From positions 26,679 through 90,678 of the forward strand of contig NZ_JYJG01000059.1 of assembly GCF_000955955.1 (NCBI RefSeq): a stretch of 64,000 nucleotides of DNA. The letters are read 5' to 3'. Shown here piece by piece: positions 50,340 to 57,099 of the stretch. Each line of letters opens with the position of its first letter. The stretch's first letter is position 1. Under the pieces are notes generated by a model. The model had not been told where the DNA came from. It was given only the letters and a program-made list of their open reading frames with translations, and ran no database searches. The translations under genes and the position numbers were made by a program. The DNA is from Lentzea aerocolonigenes (GTDB taxonomy: Bacteria; Actinomycetota; Actinomycetes; Mycobacteriales; Pseudonocardiaceae).

Positions 50340-50978
50340 TCAGGACCAGATGTTGTACGTGCCGTAGTCGCTCACGTGTTCGTTGTTCTCCCAGTGGCCC
50401 CACCGGTAGTTGCCGTCCCACCAGTACGTGACGGCGTTGGGGTGACGGCTGTCGCAGTGGTCACCGTTCGAACGGAACGCGCCGACGAAGTCGCCCTGCT
50501 TCCAACGGCGCTCCACCACATGGATGGGCTGGGCGAACTGCCCGGGCCTCAGGTTGGTGGTGAACGTGAACGTGGTCGACGTGGAGCCGTTGCGCCCGTA
50601 GTTGGGAGTGAGGCTGCCCAGGTACGGGATGCTCACGCTGAGGCCCGAGGACCACGACCAGCCCGTCGTCTTCGAGTATCCCCACGAGTACTGGCAACCG
50701 GGAGAGTTCCAGGGACACCGGAACGTGTCGCCCCGCCACACCCAGTCCTGCCAGGTGTTCGGGGCCTGTGTGGTGCCCTCCGCCCACGTGGTGTCGCCCT
50801 TCAGGTCCGGGTGGCCGCCACCCTGGTCGAAGCACCAGGTCTGCGCCGAGGCCGACCCTTGCATGGCGAACAGCGCCAGCGGGACCAGCGCCAGCGCTGC
50901 CAGCGGAGACCACCAACGCCTCCTCCTGCTCTGGGAACTTTGTCCCTCGCGGGACGCCCGGAAATTCGCAAGCACCAT
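50340..50978 (-). CDS. secreted Trp-rich beta protein
   Basis: A 212-residue secreted protein. Residues 25-45 are a signal peptide (LAALALVPLALFAMQGSASAQ). The mature part has about a dozen Trp, two or three Cys pairs (TWCFDQ, FRCPWNSPGCQY) and a Ser/Thr-rich beta stretch (LSVSIPYLGS, then STSTTFTFTTNLRPGQFAQPIHVV) that resembles the beta-rich regions of secreted actinobacterial proteins with an aerolysin-like look. Start ATG 50978 follows AAGGTGG. It is divergent from a ribosome-inactivating protein and the gap holds repeated elements, so the pair may be co-controlled. A role as a delivery partner for that toxin is only a guess. Confidence 0.65.
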   Translation of the reverse strand: MVLANFRASREGQSSQSRRRRWWSPLAALALVPLALFAMQGSASAQTWCFDQGGGHPDLKGDTTWAEGTTQAPNTWQDWVWRGDTFRCPWNSPGCQYSWGYSKTTGWSWSSGLSVSIPYLGSLTPNYGRNGSTSTTFTFTTNLRPGQFAQPIHVVERRWKQGDFVGAFRSNGDHCDSRHPNAVTYWWDGNYRWGHWENNEHVSDYGTYNIWS

Positions 50979-51081
50979 TGAAACCACCTTGAAGAAGAGA
51001 AGGAATGAGGAGTACACCTCCTGCCGAAACGAACGCTGACAGAGGCGCAAAGATTGCGCAATGTGTACCTCTTGGTGCTCT

Positions 51082-51230
51082 GCCCATTTTTCCGAGAATG
51101 GGTAGCACTACACATGAACGGTTGTCGCATGCGCCGTCATGTCCGTTCTCAGTGAAATGTGATCGCTTTTCGGAATCCGATCTGCGGCGAGCTCTACCCA
51201 TCTTCTCGGGAATGGGTAGTACGACGCATG
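51082..51230. repeat. two copies of a CCCAT..AATGGGTAG(C/T)AC element between divergent secreted genes
   Basis: Copies at about 51082-51116 and 51194-51230 share CCCAT, TC(C/T)(G/C)..(G)AATGGGTAG, a (C/T)AC(T/G)AC step and CATG; each is itself an imperfect inverted repeat (CCCAT...ATGGG). They are about 115 bases apart, in the same orientation, in the region between the two divergent secreted genes. They probably bind a common regulator. Confidence 0.6.
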
Positions 51231-51293
51231 TACCAGCGGTTTCCCGCCCGCATCCTGATGTCGCCAACGCCAGGAACCAGGAAGAAGGGCACA

Positions 51294-52280
51294 ATGGCCA
51301 CTCAGAGCAGCACCGGCGAACGCCGGCGGCGGGGTCTCCTCTCGAAGTTCACCAAACCGGGCAGGGCGTCGGTACTGGGCACCGTCGCGCTGGCCATGAT
51401 CGCCACACTCGTCAACCCGATCGGTGTGCAGAGCGCGTCGGCCGCCGACGGCAACCCCACCTTCTGGATCGGGCGTGGCGACGCGAGGCAGGCGCGCGAC
51501 GACTACTGGGGCTTCATCAACCACATTCGCTCGTTCGCGGACCAGGGCAGGGACCGGTCCGTGGCCGGCACCAGCACGCCGGTCGACCACACCGACGCTG
51601 CCTCACAGGGCTATTTCCAGGTCGACATCCATGCGTGGGACGGCAACCCGAACGACTACGTCCGCCTCCAGATCCGCGCTGCCGACCTCTACCTCGTCGG
51701 CTGGTGGTCGAGCGACAACTACTACAACCGGGTCGACGACACACGCGCACCTACCGCTCGCTGGCAGGACCAGACCTTGAGGGAGGCGGCCGGTGAGCGC
51801 ACCCCCTCGTTCCATGGTGACTACCCCAGCCTTCAGAACACGGCGGGCGTCGCACGCAGGGACCTGCACTTCAACCCCGGAGCCTTGAACGACTCGGTCT
51901 GGGCACTGCTCAACGCTCACGAATTCCGCCGCGAGGAATCCAGCGCGCAGCGTGGCCAGAACACCAGGGACCAGGCGCTGGCCGTGATGCGGCTCGCGCA
52001 GTTCGTCTCGGAGGCGACCCGCTTCCGCTCCTACTCGGACTACATGGCCACCGCGGTGGTGCCGGGCGGGGACGTCGTGCTCCCTGACCAGATCATCGAC
52101 CTCCCGAACCAGTGGGACTCGCTCAGCCAACGGTTCAACCTGCTGCGCAGGGAGCACAGGGACGACAGGAACCCCTTGACCGTGTGGGCCCGCAACGAGA
52201 ACGGCGGTGTCCAGCAGTACGTCCTCTGGACGCTCGCGCTGTACGCGAACTACATCCTGAACACGGCAAAGGGCAGCTGA
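51294..52280 (+). CDS. secreted ribosome-inactivating protein (rRNA N-glycosidase)
   Basis: A 328-residue protein with a signal peptide ending near VQSASA (about residue 50). The mature part has the whole active site of the ricin A/Shiga toxin family: Tyr133 in DLYLVGWWS, Tyr177 in GDYPSLQNTAG, Glu240 and Arg243 in FVSEATRFRSY, and Trp274 in NQWDSLSQRFN. The order and spacing match ricin A chain (Tyr80, Tyr123, Glu177, Arg180, Trp211). It should remove adenine from the sarcin-ricin loop of ribosomes. No binding (B) domain is fused, so it is type I. The ATG 51294 follows GAAGGG. The producer's own ribosomes would be exposed only if it stayed inside, which fits secretion. A strong hairpin follows. 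Confidence 0.9.
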   Translation: MATQSSTGERRRRGLLSKFTKPGRASVLGTVALAMIATLVNPIGVQSASAADGNPTFWIGRGDARQARDDYWGFINHIRSFADQGRDRSVAGTSTPVDHTDAASQGYFQVDIHAWDGNPNDYVRLQIRAADLYLVGWWSSDNYYNRVDDTRAPTARWQDQTLREAAGERTPSFHGDYPSLQNTAGVARRDLHFNPGALNDSVWALLNAHEFRREESSAQRGQNTRDQALAVMRLAQFVSEATRFRSYSDYMATAVVPGGDVVLPDQIIDLPNQWDSLSQRFNLLRREHRDDRNPLTVWARNENGGVQQYVLWTLALYANYILNTAKGS

Positions 52281-52296
52281 CGACAAGCCCCTCCGA

Positions 52297-52331
52297 CAGG
52301 CCAGGGCCGGATCCCCACCGGTCCTGGCCTG
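52297..52331. terminator. bidirectional terminator between RIP and DUF4239-like gene
   Basis: An inverted repeat CAGGCCAGG.CCGG around ATCCCCA with a single G-T pair lies in the 100-base gap between the two converging genes. Confidence 0.8.
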
Positions 52332-52380
52332 CGTCTGCCTCGCACCGTTGAAGTTCTGGATCCGGCGGAAACCTCGCCAG

Positions 52381-53262
52381 CTATCGGCGCTGGGTGCCGG
52401 TCTTCGCGGTGAACCTCTCCCACGCGGCGTCCATGAATCGGTCGTAGCGCTCTCCGATGCGCTGGCCTGGCGGCATCGCCTCGATCGGTGCGACGTCGAC
52501 CACCTCCATGTCTTCCAGCGCGCGCTCCAGGTGCGTCGGCTCCACCCGGACCGCGCCGGAGAAGGGGCGATCGAGCTGGGCTATCAAGACCAGTACGAAG
52601 GTGAAGATCATGACCGCGACGGCGGCGAGCAACGCATGCACGATCAAATGGGGCGTGCCGACGAACACCGGGAGGACCAGGCCGAACATGCCCGCGGTGA
52701 CCAGCGCGGACCACAGGGTCTTCGGGATGGAGGAGGTGACCTGCGCCGATCGGACGCGGCGGGCGTCGATGAGCGCACCAGCGCGGTTCAGTGCGTGGCC
52801 GTAGCGGATGCCGTCTCCGGTGGAGCCGCCAGGTTCGATGTTCTCGAGTTCGATCTGCCACAACACGATCCGGCCCCACACGCCCTCGCTGAGCCTTCGC
52901 TCGGTGGCCATCAGCCGCCACTCCTCGTCGATGACCAACGACAGGTATTCACGCATCAGCGTTTGGATGGTGGTGCGCGCCTGCTTTGGGAGAGTGCGTG
53001 CGTACCAGTACAAGTCCAGCGCCGCCCTGGCTTCCTTGGCGACGTTCTGCTTGGCTTCGCCGATGGTGGTCCAGGCCGACACGATCATGAGGCTGGCAGT
53101 GAGCGCGAACAAGGTGCCGGACATTCCGGTGATCAGTCCGCTGTAGTCCTGCAGGGCGCCTCGGATGTTTTCGGGAACTACGCGGTGCGCGGCGAGGGCA
53201 ACCGCGGCGGCGATCAGACCGGCACCGGCCGTGGTGAGCAGTCCGGTGGCGACACGCCGCAT
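52381..53262 (-). CDS. DUF4239-like membrane protein (bestrophin-like)
   Basis: A 293-residue protein with four hydrophobic segments: two at the N-terminus (about 5-30 and 45-70) and two near 195-240. The loop between holds TIGEAKQNVAKEARAALDLYWYARTLP and a helix with LSLVIDEEWRLMATERRLSEG, and the last part TSSIPKTLWSALVTAGMFGLVLPVF is typical of DUF4239. Start ATG 53262. It is an integral membrane protein of unknown role, perhaps an anion channel relative. Confidence 0.72.
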   Translation of the reverse strand: MRRVATGLLTTAGAGLIAAAVALAAHRVVPENIRGALQDYSGLITGMSGTLFALTASLMIVSAWTTIGEAKQNVAKEARAALDLYWYARTLPKQARTTIQTLMREYLSLVIDEEWRLMATERRLSEGVWGRIVLWQIELENIEPGGSTGDGIRYGHALNRAGALIDARRVRSAQVTSSIPKTLWSALVTAGMFGLVLPVFVGTPHLIVHALLAAVAVMIFTFVLVLIAQLDRPFSGAVRVEPTHLERALEDMEVVDVAPIEAMPPGQRIGERYDRFMDAAWERFTAKTGTQRR

Positions 53263-53534
53263 CGAATCCTCCAGCCCGCAGTGACGACCCCTTCGAGTTA
53301 AGCAGAGGGCTCCCGATGCGCCACTTGACGAAGACGCGTTGGCTGACATTCATCCCATCGTGTTGTTGCTGGTAAGGGCCGTCTTCTGGCTGATTGACGT
53401 CTGCGAGGACCGACCCGGTTCCATGATCCAAGAACCACGTCCGTCGCTGGCGCGCGCAGGGTCCACCGACCGGTGTCGAAGCTCTGCAACCCTTGCATTG
53501 CAGGTGTTTCGTGCTACTTCGGGCGAGTCTCACA

Positions 53535-53610
53535 CTGTTCGTGCTGGAGCAGAACTGGAGCAGTACCAGGAGCGTGACGTCGTCGAACGGCACTCAACGG
53601 CGCCTGTTTG
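53535..53610 (+). repeat. integrase-tail/attachment-like remnant, partner of 46.5 kb
   Basis: This stretch resembles, in inverted orientation, the sequence after the integrase relic at about 46,480-46,570, including the identical 17 bases at 53585-53601. It also reads as the end of an integrase-type frame (LEQYQERDVVERHS). There is no gene around it between 53,263 and 53,828 that I can support. The two copies bracket about 7 kb. Confidence 0.5.
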
Positions 53611-53700
53611 CGCTGGAGTTGTTGGGGGTGCTGGTGGTCCGGAGACGTTGCGTGCCGAGGGTTCCGGTGCGGCCGAGTGTGCTCGGACGGCCAACCGGCT

Positions 53701-53748
53701 TGAGTGCCGTTTTAACGGTCGTCTCAGGTCCGCTCGGTACGAAGTAGG
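53701..53748 (+). promoter_or_regulatory. promoter box shared with 57011-57058
   Basis: Over 48 positions this sequence matches 57011-57058 at 38 (counted by hand), with the identical blocks TTAACGGTC, TCTCAG, CGCTCG and GAAGT. Both lie upstream of a plus-strand gene, here 80 bases before the NarL-type regulator. It probably contains the promoter and an activator or repressor site. Confidence 0.7.
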
Positions 53749-53828
53749 CATCGCCGGGCGGAACGGTCAGCGCGCCCCGCACCGGACGGTGGCTGAACCG
53801 TCCACGTGACTCCGAAAGGCAGCCGTTC

Positions 53829-54530
53829 ATGATCTCTGTGCTCGTGGTGGACGCCCAGCCGTTGCAGCGTTTCGGCGTTCGCATGCTCTTGGAGAGCGCC
53901 CCCGACACCGAGATCGTCGGCGAGGCCGAGAACGGTGCCGAGGCCGTTCGGTCGATCACCGAGCTGCATCCCGACGTGGTGCTGATGGACATCCGCATGC
54001 CGGGCGTCGACGGGATCGAGGCCATCCGGCGCATCGTCGCGGCCGGTCGGCGTTCGCGGATCTTGGTGCTGACGACGTTCGACGTGGACCGGTACGCGCT
54101 CGCCGTGCTGCGGGCCGGGGCCAGCGGTTTCCTGCTCAAGGACACCCGCCCGGAGGAGCTGCTCGCCGGCATCCGGGCCGTCGCCGCCGGGGACGCGGTG
54201 ATCGCGCCGGCGCTGACTCGGCGGCTGCTCGACGCGTTCGCCGGTCAGCTCGACGATGACCTCTGCGGGCCCGTGCGGGCGGAGCCACGGCTGAACTCCC
54301 TGACCGGCCGCGAGCGCGAGATCCTCGTCGCCATCGGCCAAGGCCTCACCAACGGCGAGATCGCGCAACGGTTCACGCTGTCGGAGTCGACGGTGAAGAC
54401 CCACGTCGGGAGGGTCCTCGCCAAGATCGGCGCACGGGACCGGATCCAGGCCGTCATCCTCGCCTACGACCTGAGACTCACCCGGCCGGTTCACCGCCTC
54501 TCCGACCGCCACTACGCCGCACGGGTGTGA
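53829..54530 (+). CDS. NarL/LuxR-type response regulator
   Basis: A 233-residue two-domain response regulator. The receiver has the phosphorylated Asp in DVVLMDIRMPGVDG (about residue 54), Thr in LVLTTF and Lys in FLLKDTRP. The C-terminal HTH is LTGREREILVAIGQGLTNGEIAQRFTLSESTVKTHVGRVLAKIG. No sensor kinase is encoded next to it, so its partner is elsewhere or it is an orphan. The shared promoter box upstream links its expression to that of the MMPL transporter gene at 57,100. Confidence 0.92.
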   Translation: MISVLVVDAQPLQRFGVRMLLESAPDTEIVGEAENGAEAVRSITELHPDVVLMDIRMPGVDGIEAIRRIVAAGRRSRILVLTTFDVDRYALAVLRAGASGFLLKDTRPEELLAGIRAVAAGDAVIAPALTRRLLDAFAGQLDDDLCGPVRAEPRLNSLTGREREILVAIGQGLTNGEIAQRFTLSESTVKTHVGRVLAKIGARDRIQAVILAYDLRLTRPVHRLSDRHYAARV

Positions 54531-54536
54531 GCTCAT

Positions 54537-54665
54537 GCGTTCGACGCTTCCTCAGGCCGGTGCCAGCGGCTTCCTGCTCGAAGACGCCGGATGCACGCCA
54601 CCTGGTGATCCGCGACGCGCTGCTCGCGCCGCGGATCACCCGGCACCCGCTACCGCAGCCCCGAA
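54537..54665 (+). pseudogene. fragment of a second NarL-type response regulator
   Basis: Just after the regulator a short stretch reads QAGASGFLLEDA in one frame and LVIRDALLAPRITRHP in another, the end of a receiver domain like that of the gene before it (RAGASGFLLKDTRP and DAVIAPALTRRLL). It is probably a decayed tandem duplicate. No HTH part remains. Confidence 0.55.
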
Positions 54666-54667
54666 GA

Positions 54668-55621
54668 TCAGGCGAGCACGACCTGGCCGTCAACGACCTT
54701 GACCGGGATTTTGATCAGCGGTGCGGGTGCGGGCCCTCCGGTCACCTGTCCGTTCTCGTCGTAGGTGGCGCCGTGGCAAGGGCACCGGAATCCAGGGCCG
54801 ACGTAGGAGACCGGGCAGCCCTGATGACGGCAGGTGGCGTCGTACGCCAGGAAGGTGTCCGTCGCCGGGCGCAGGAGATGGGCGGGCTTCCCGTCCGGCG
54901 TGGTGAAGCTCTTCGACGAGCCGACGGCGATGTCGTCGACGGCAGCGATCACCGGGCCGTGGCTCGCCGAGTCCGCCGGCGAGCGAGCAGGGCGCCGGGC
55001 GAGCGCCAGCGCGCTGCCCGCGGTGACTCCGGCAGCGGTCGCCGCCGCCGCGATCATGCCGCCCCGCAGCACGGTTCGTCGCTCGACGTCGTCCTGCACT
55101 GTCCCGCCTTCCTCCGGCGTGGGGTGCGGCGGCAGGCCGAGCCTGTGTCGCACCTTCGCACGCAGCCGGGCGCTCAGTGACAACACCCCGGCGTCGCCCG
55201 CGATCAGCAACGGGGTCCAGGCGACGGCGAACACGATGTCGGCCCCGAGGTAGTACGGCTGAGTCGTCCAGCTCACCGTCAGGAAGAAGCTGAGCGAGAG
55301 GAGAACGCCGCCGAGTGCGGCGAGCCGGGTGAACAGCCCGAGCAGGGTGGCGAGCCCGACCGCGATCTCCCCGAAAGCGATCGCCAGCCCGGCGACGGTC
55401 GCGTGGTCCGCGGCCAGCGAGACCAGCGGGCCGATCGGGGAGGTCGCGGCGGCGTTCACCATCTGCGCGTGGACACCGAGTGGCGAGGTGCCGTCCAAGT
55501 AGTGCGTGTCGAGGAGCTTGGAGAGACCGGCGTAGGAGAAGGTGCCACCGAGAAAAGCACGCAGTGGCAGCAGTACCCAGACCGGCGACAGCCTCGGGGA
55601 ATCCAGACGCAGCCGGGTCAT
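54668..55621 (-). CDS. DoxX/TQO-like membrane protein fused to a Rieske domain
   Basis: A 317-residue fusion. Residues 1-160 form a four-helix DoxX/DoxD-type membrane domain (LPLRAFLGGTFSYAGLSKLLD, then FGEIAVGLATLLGLFTRLAALGG). A linker with an internal Tat-like or helical segment follows ([18 protein letters not shown]), then a Rieske [2Fe-2S] domain with CRHQGCPV and CPCHGATYD, about 20 residues apart. It would pass electrons between the quinone pool or a thiosulfate-type donor and an acceptor at the outer face of the membrane. The gene lies convergent with the response-regulator relic. Start ATG 55621. Confidence 0.86.
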   Translation of the reverse strand: MTRLRLDSPRLSPVWVLLPLRAFLGGTFSYAGLSKLLDTHYLDGTSPLGVHAQMVNAAATSPIGPLVSLAADHATVAGLAIAFGEIAVGLATLLGLFTRLAALGGVLLSLSFFLTVSWTTQPYYLGADIVFAVAWTPLLIAGDAGVLSLSARLRAKVRHRLGLPPHPTPEEGGTVQDDVERRTVLRGGMIAAAATAAGVTAGSALALARRPARSPADSASHGPVIAAVDDIAVGSSKSFTTPDGKPAHLLRPATDTFLAYDATCRHQGCPVSYVGPGFRCPCHGATYDENGQVTGGPAPAPLIKIPVKVVDGQVVLA

Positions 55622-55688
55622 GTCGTGGCCGAGTACACCGTCGTGGACCGAGATACCTCAATGAGTTCACGCATGTTCGACCCTCACG

Positions 55689-56894
55689 TCAGGACCTGCG
55701 GGGGGAGACGGTCATGATGCCCGTGCACATCTCGTCGCTGGTGCCGTCGCCCCACACCACGTAGCGGGGCGGCAACTTGCTCAGCTGCGGCAGCTTTTTG
55801 CGCAGCCCCGCGTCGTGCGTGCACGTCACCCGCAGCGTGTCCCCCGGACCGATCTCCACCGGCTCCGGGAGCTTCACCAGCCGCTGGTTGTCGAAGTCGA
55901 ACTGCGGTACGTCCAGCACGACCTTGGCGTTCGGCTTGCCGGGGTTGAGTTCGACCTTGATGGACCGCCCGAGCAGGTGCATGTGGCCGAAACCGGCGAA
56001 CAGCGTCATCGGTGCCGGCACCTCTTGGTCGCACGTCTGGGTGTTACCGGGCTTCGGCGCGCTCTGGCCGCACTCCTCCAGTTGCTCGTCCGCGGTGCCA
56101 CCGACCTCCGGCCCGAACCGCTTCGTCACGTCCGCGATCGAGGCCGCCCGGTCGCAGAGCGGACCCGACTCGTCGGCGGCGCAGGGCAGGTCGGTCGGCG
56201 CGTCGAGCGGGAACGTGTCGAGCTCCCGGGTCTGCGGCGTGCCGTCCGTCAGCCGCAGCCGCACCGCAGAGCGGTCCGATCCGGCCGGCTTGCCGTCGCT
56301 CGCGAGCAGGTTGTAGTGCATCTGGAGGACGATCAGGCTGCCCGGCTCCAGCTTGAAGCCGACGTCCTCGGTGAACAGCGTCTCCGAGGCGCCGGGCGCC
56401 CAGGTGTCCACCCACGCCGCCTCCCCCTCTTCCACTTCGGCGCCGGGCACGCCGGTCCCGCCGAAACACTGCCAGCCGAGGCCGGGGGTCTTCGCGTCCT
56501 GCTCGCGCACCGCGGCAGCACCGGCCGGTGGCACCGCGTACACGATGGCGTGGTGCGCGAGGGCGACGTTCTCCGGCGTGACCTGAGTTCCGGTCACGAA
56601 CGCCGCCTTGGTCAGGCCCGGATCGATCACCTGGCACCGGTACTCGTCCGTGCCGCCACCCTCCGGCGGCGCGGGCGTGTAGGCCTCGGCCATCTTCAGG
56701 TCGACGAACCGCTCGCCGGCGCGCAGCGGCTGCGTTGGAGCCGGCGGCTGGCCCGCGTGCCCGTTGTGCGGGCCGGGCGGGATGGGCACCGCACCGTTGC
56801 CGGCGTTCGACCCGCAGGCGACGACGGCGAATGCCGTCGCCAGCGCCGCGGTGGCCGCCCCAAACCTCCACAGTGGACTATCAGGTTTCGTCAT
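55689..56894 (-). CDS. secreted PHM/DBH-like copper monooxygenase lipoprotein
   Basis: A 401-residue lipoprotein with lipobox VVACG near residue 27. The catalytic fold is that of copper type II, ascorbate-dependent monooxygenases: HHAIVYAV (two copper His), QMHYNLL (third His), FGHMHLLGRS (H-x-H pair) and SDEMCTG with the Met ligand of the second copper. Several Cys pairs are present. It likely hydroxylates a small substrate outside the cell, and its electron donor could be the Rieske protein encoded next to it; this is inference from proximity. Start ATG 56894. Confidence 0.8.
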   Translation of the reverse strand: MTKPDSPLWRFGAATAALATAFAVVACGSNAGNGAVPIPPGPHNGHAGQPPAPTQPLRAGERFVDLKMAEAYTPAPPEGGGTDEYRCQVIDPGLTKAAFVTGTQVTPENVALAHHAIVYAVPPAGAAAVREQDAKTPGLGWQCFGGTGVPGAEVEEGEAAWVDTWAPGASETLFTEDVGFKLEPGSLIVLQMHYNLLASDGKPAGSDRSAVRLRLTDGTPQTRELDTFPLDAPTDLPCAADESGPLCDRAASIADVTKRFGPEVGGTADEQLEECGQSAPKPGNTQTCDQEVPAPMTLFAGFGHMHLLGRSIKVELNPGKPNAKVVLDVPQFDFDNQRLVKLPEPVEIGPGDTLRVTCTHDAGLRKKLPQLSKLPPRYVVWGDGTSDEMCTGIMTVSPRRS

Positions 56895-57010
56895 GGCCTG
56901 AACGCTAGGGCCAAATCCGCCCCGTTTCGTCGTACTGCGGTCGTCACTTCGGGAGGTGGGCGGTACGACGGTACTACGCCGTTGAGTCCTTTTAGGACTG
57001 TCGACGGGCC

Positions 57011-57058
57011 TGAGCACCGGATTAACGGTCCTCTCAGATTCGCTCGATAGGAAGTCGG
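57011..57058 (+). promoter_or_regulatory. promoter box shared with 53701-53748
   Basis: This is the second copy of the box described at 53701-53748, located 42 bases before the MMPL transporter start. The shared blocks TTAACGGTC, TCTCAG and CGCTCG have roughly 10-bp spacing, like direct repeats bound by OmpR-type regulators; the nearest one is encoded at 60725-61447. Confidence 0.7.
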
Positions 57059-57099
57059 CGCCAGACAGGCGAAGTACCACTTGTGCAGGAGGCTCGTGA

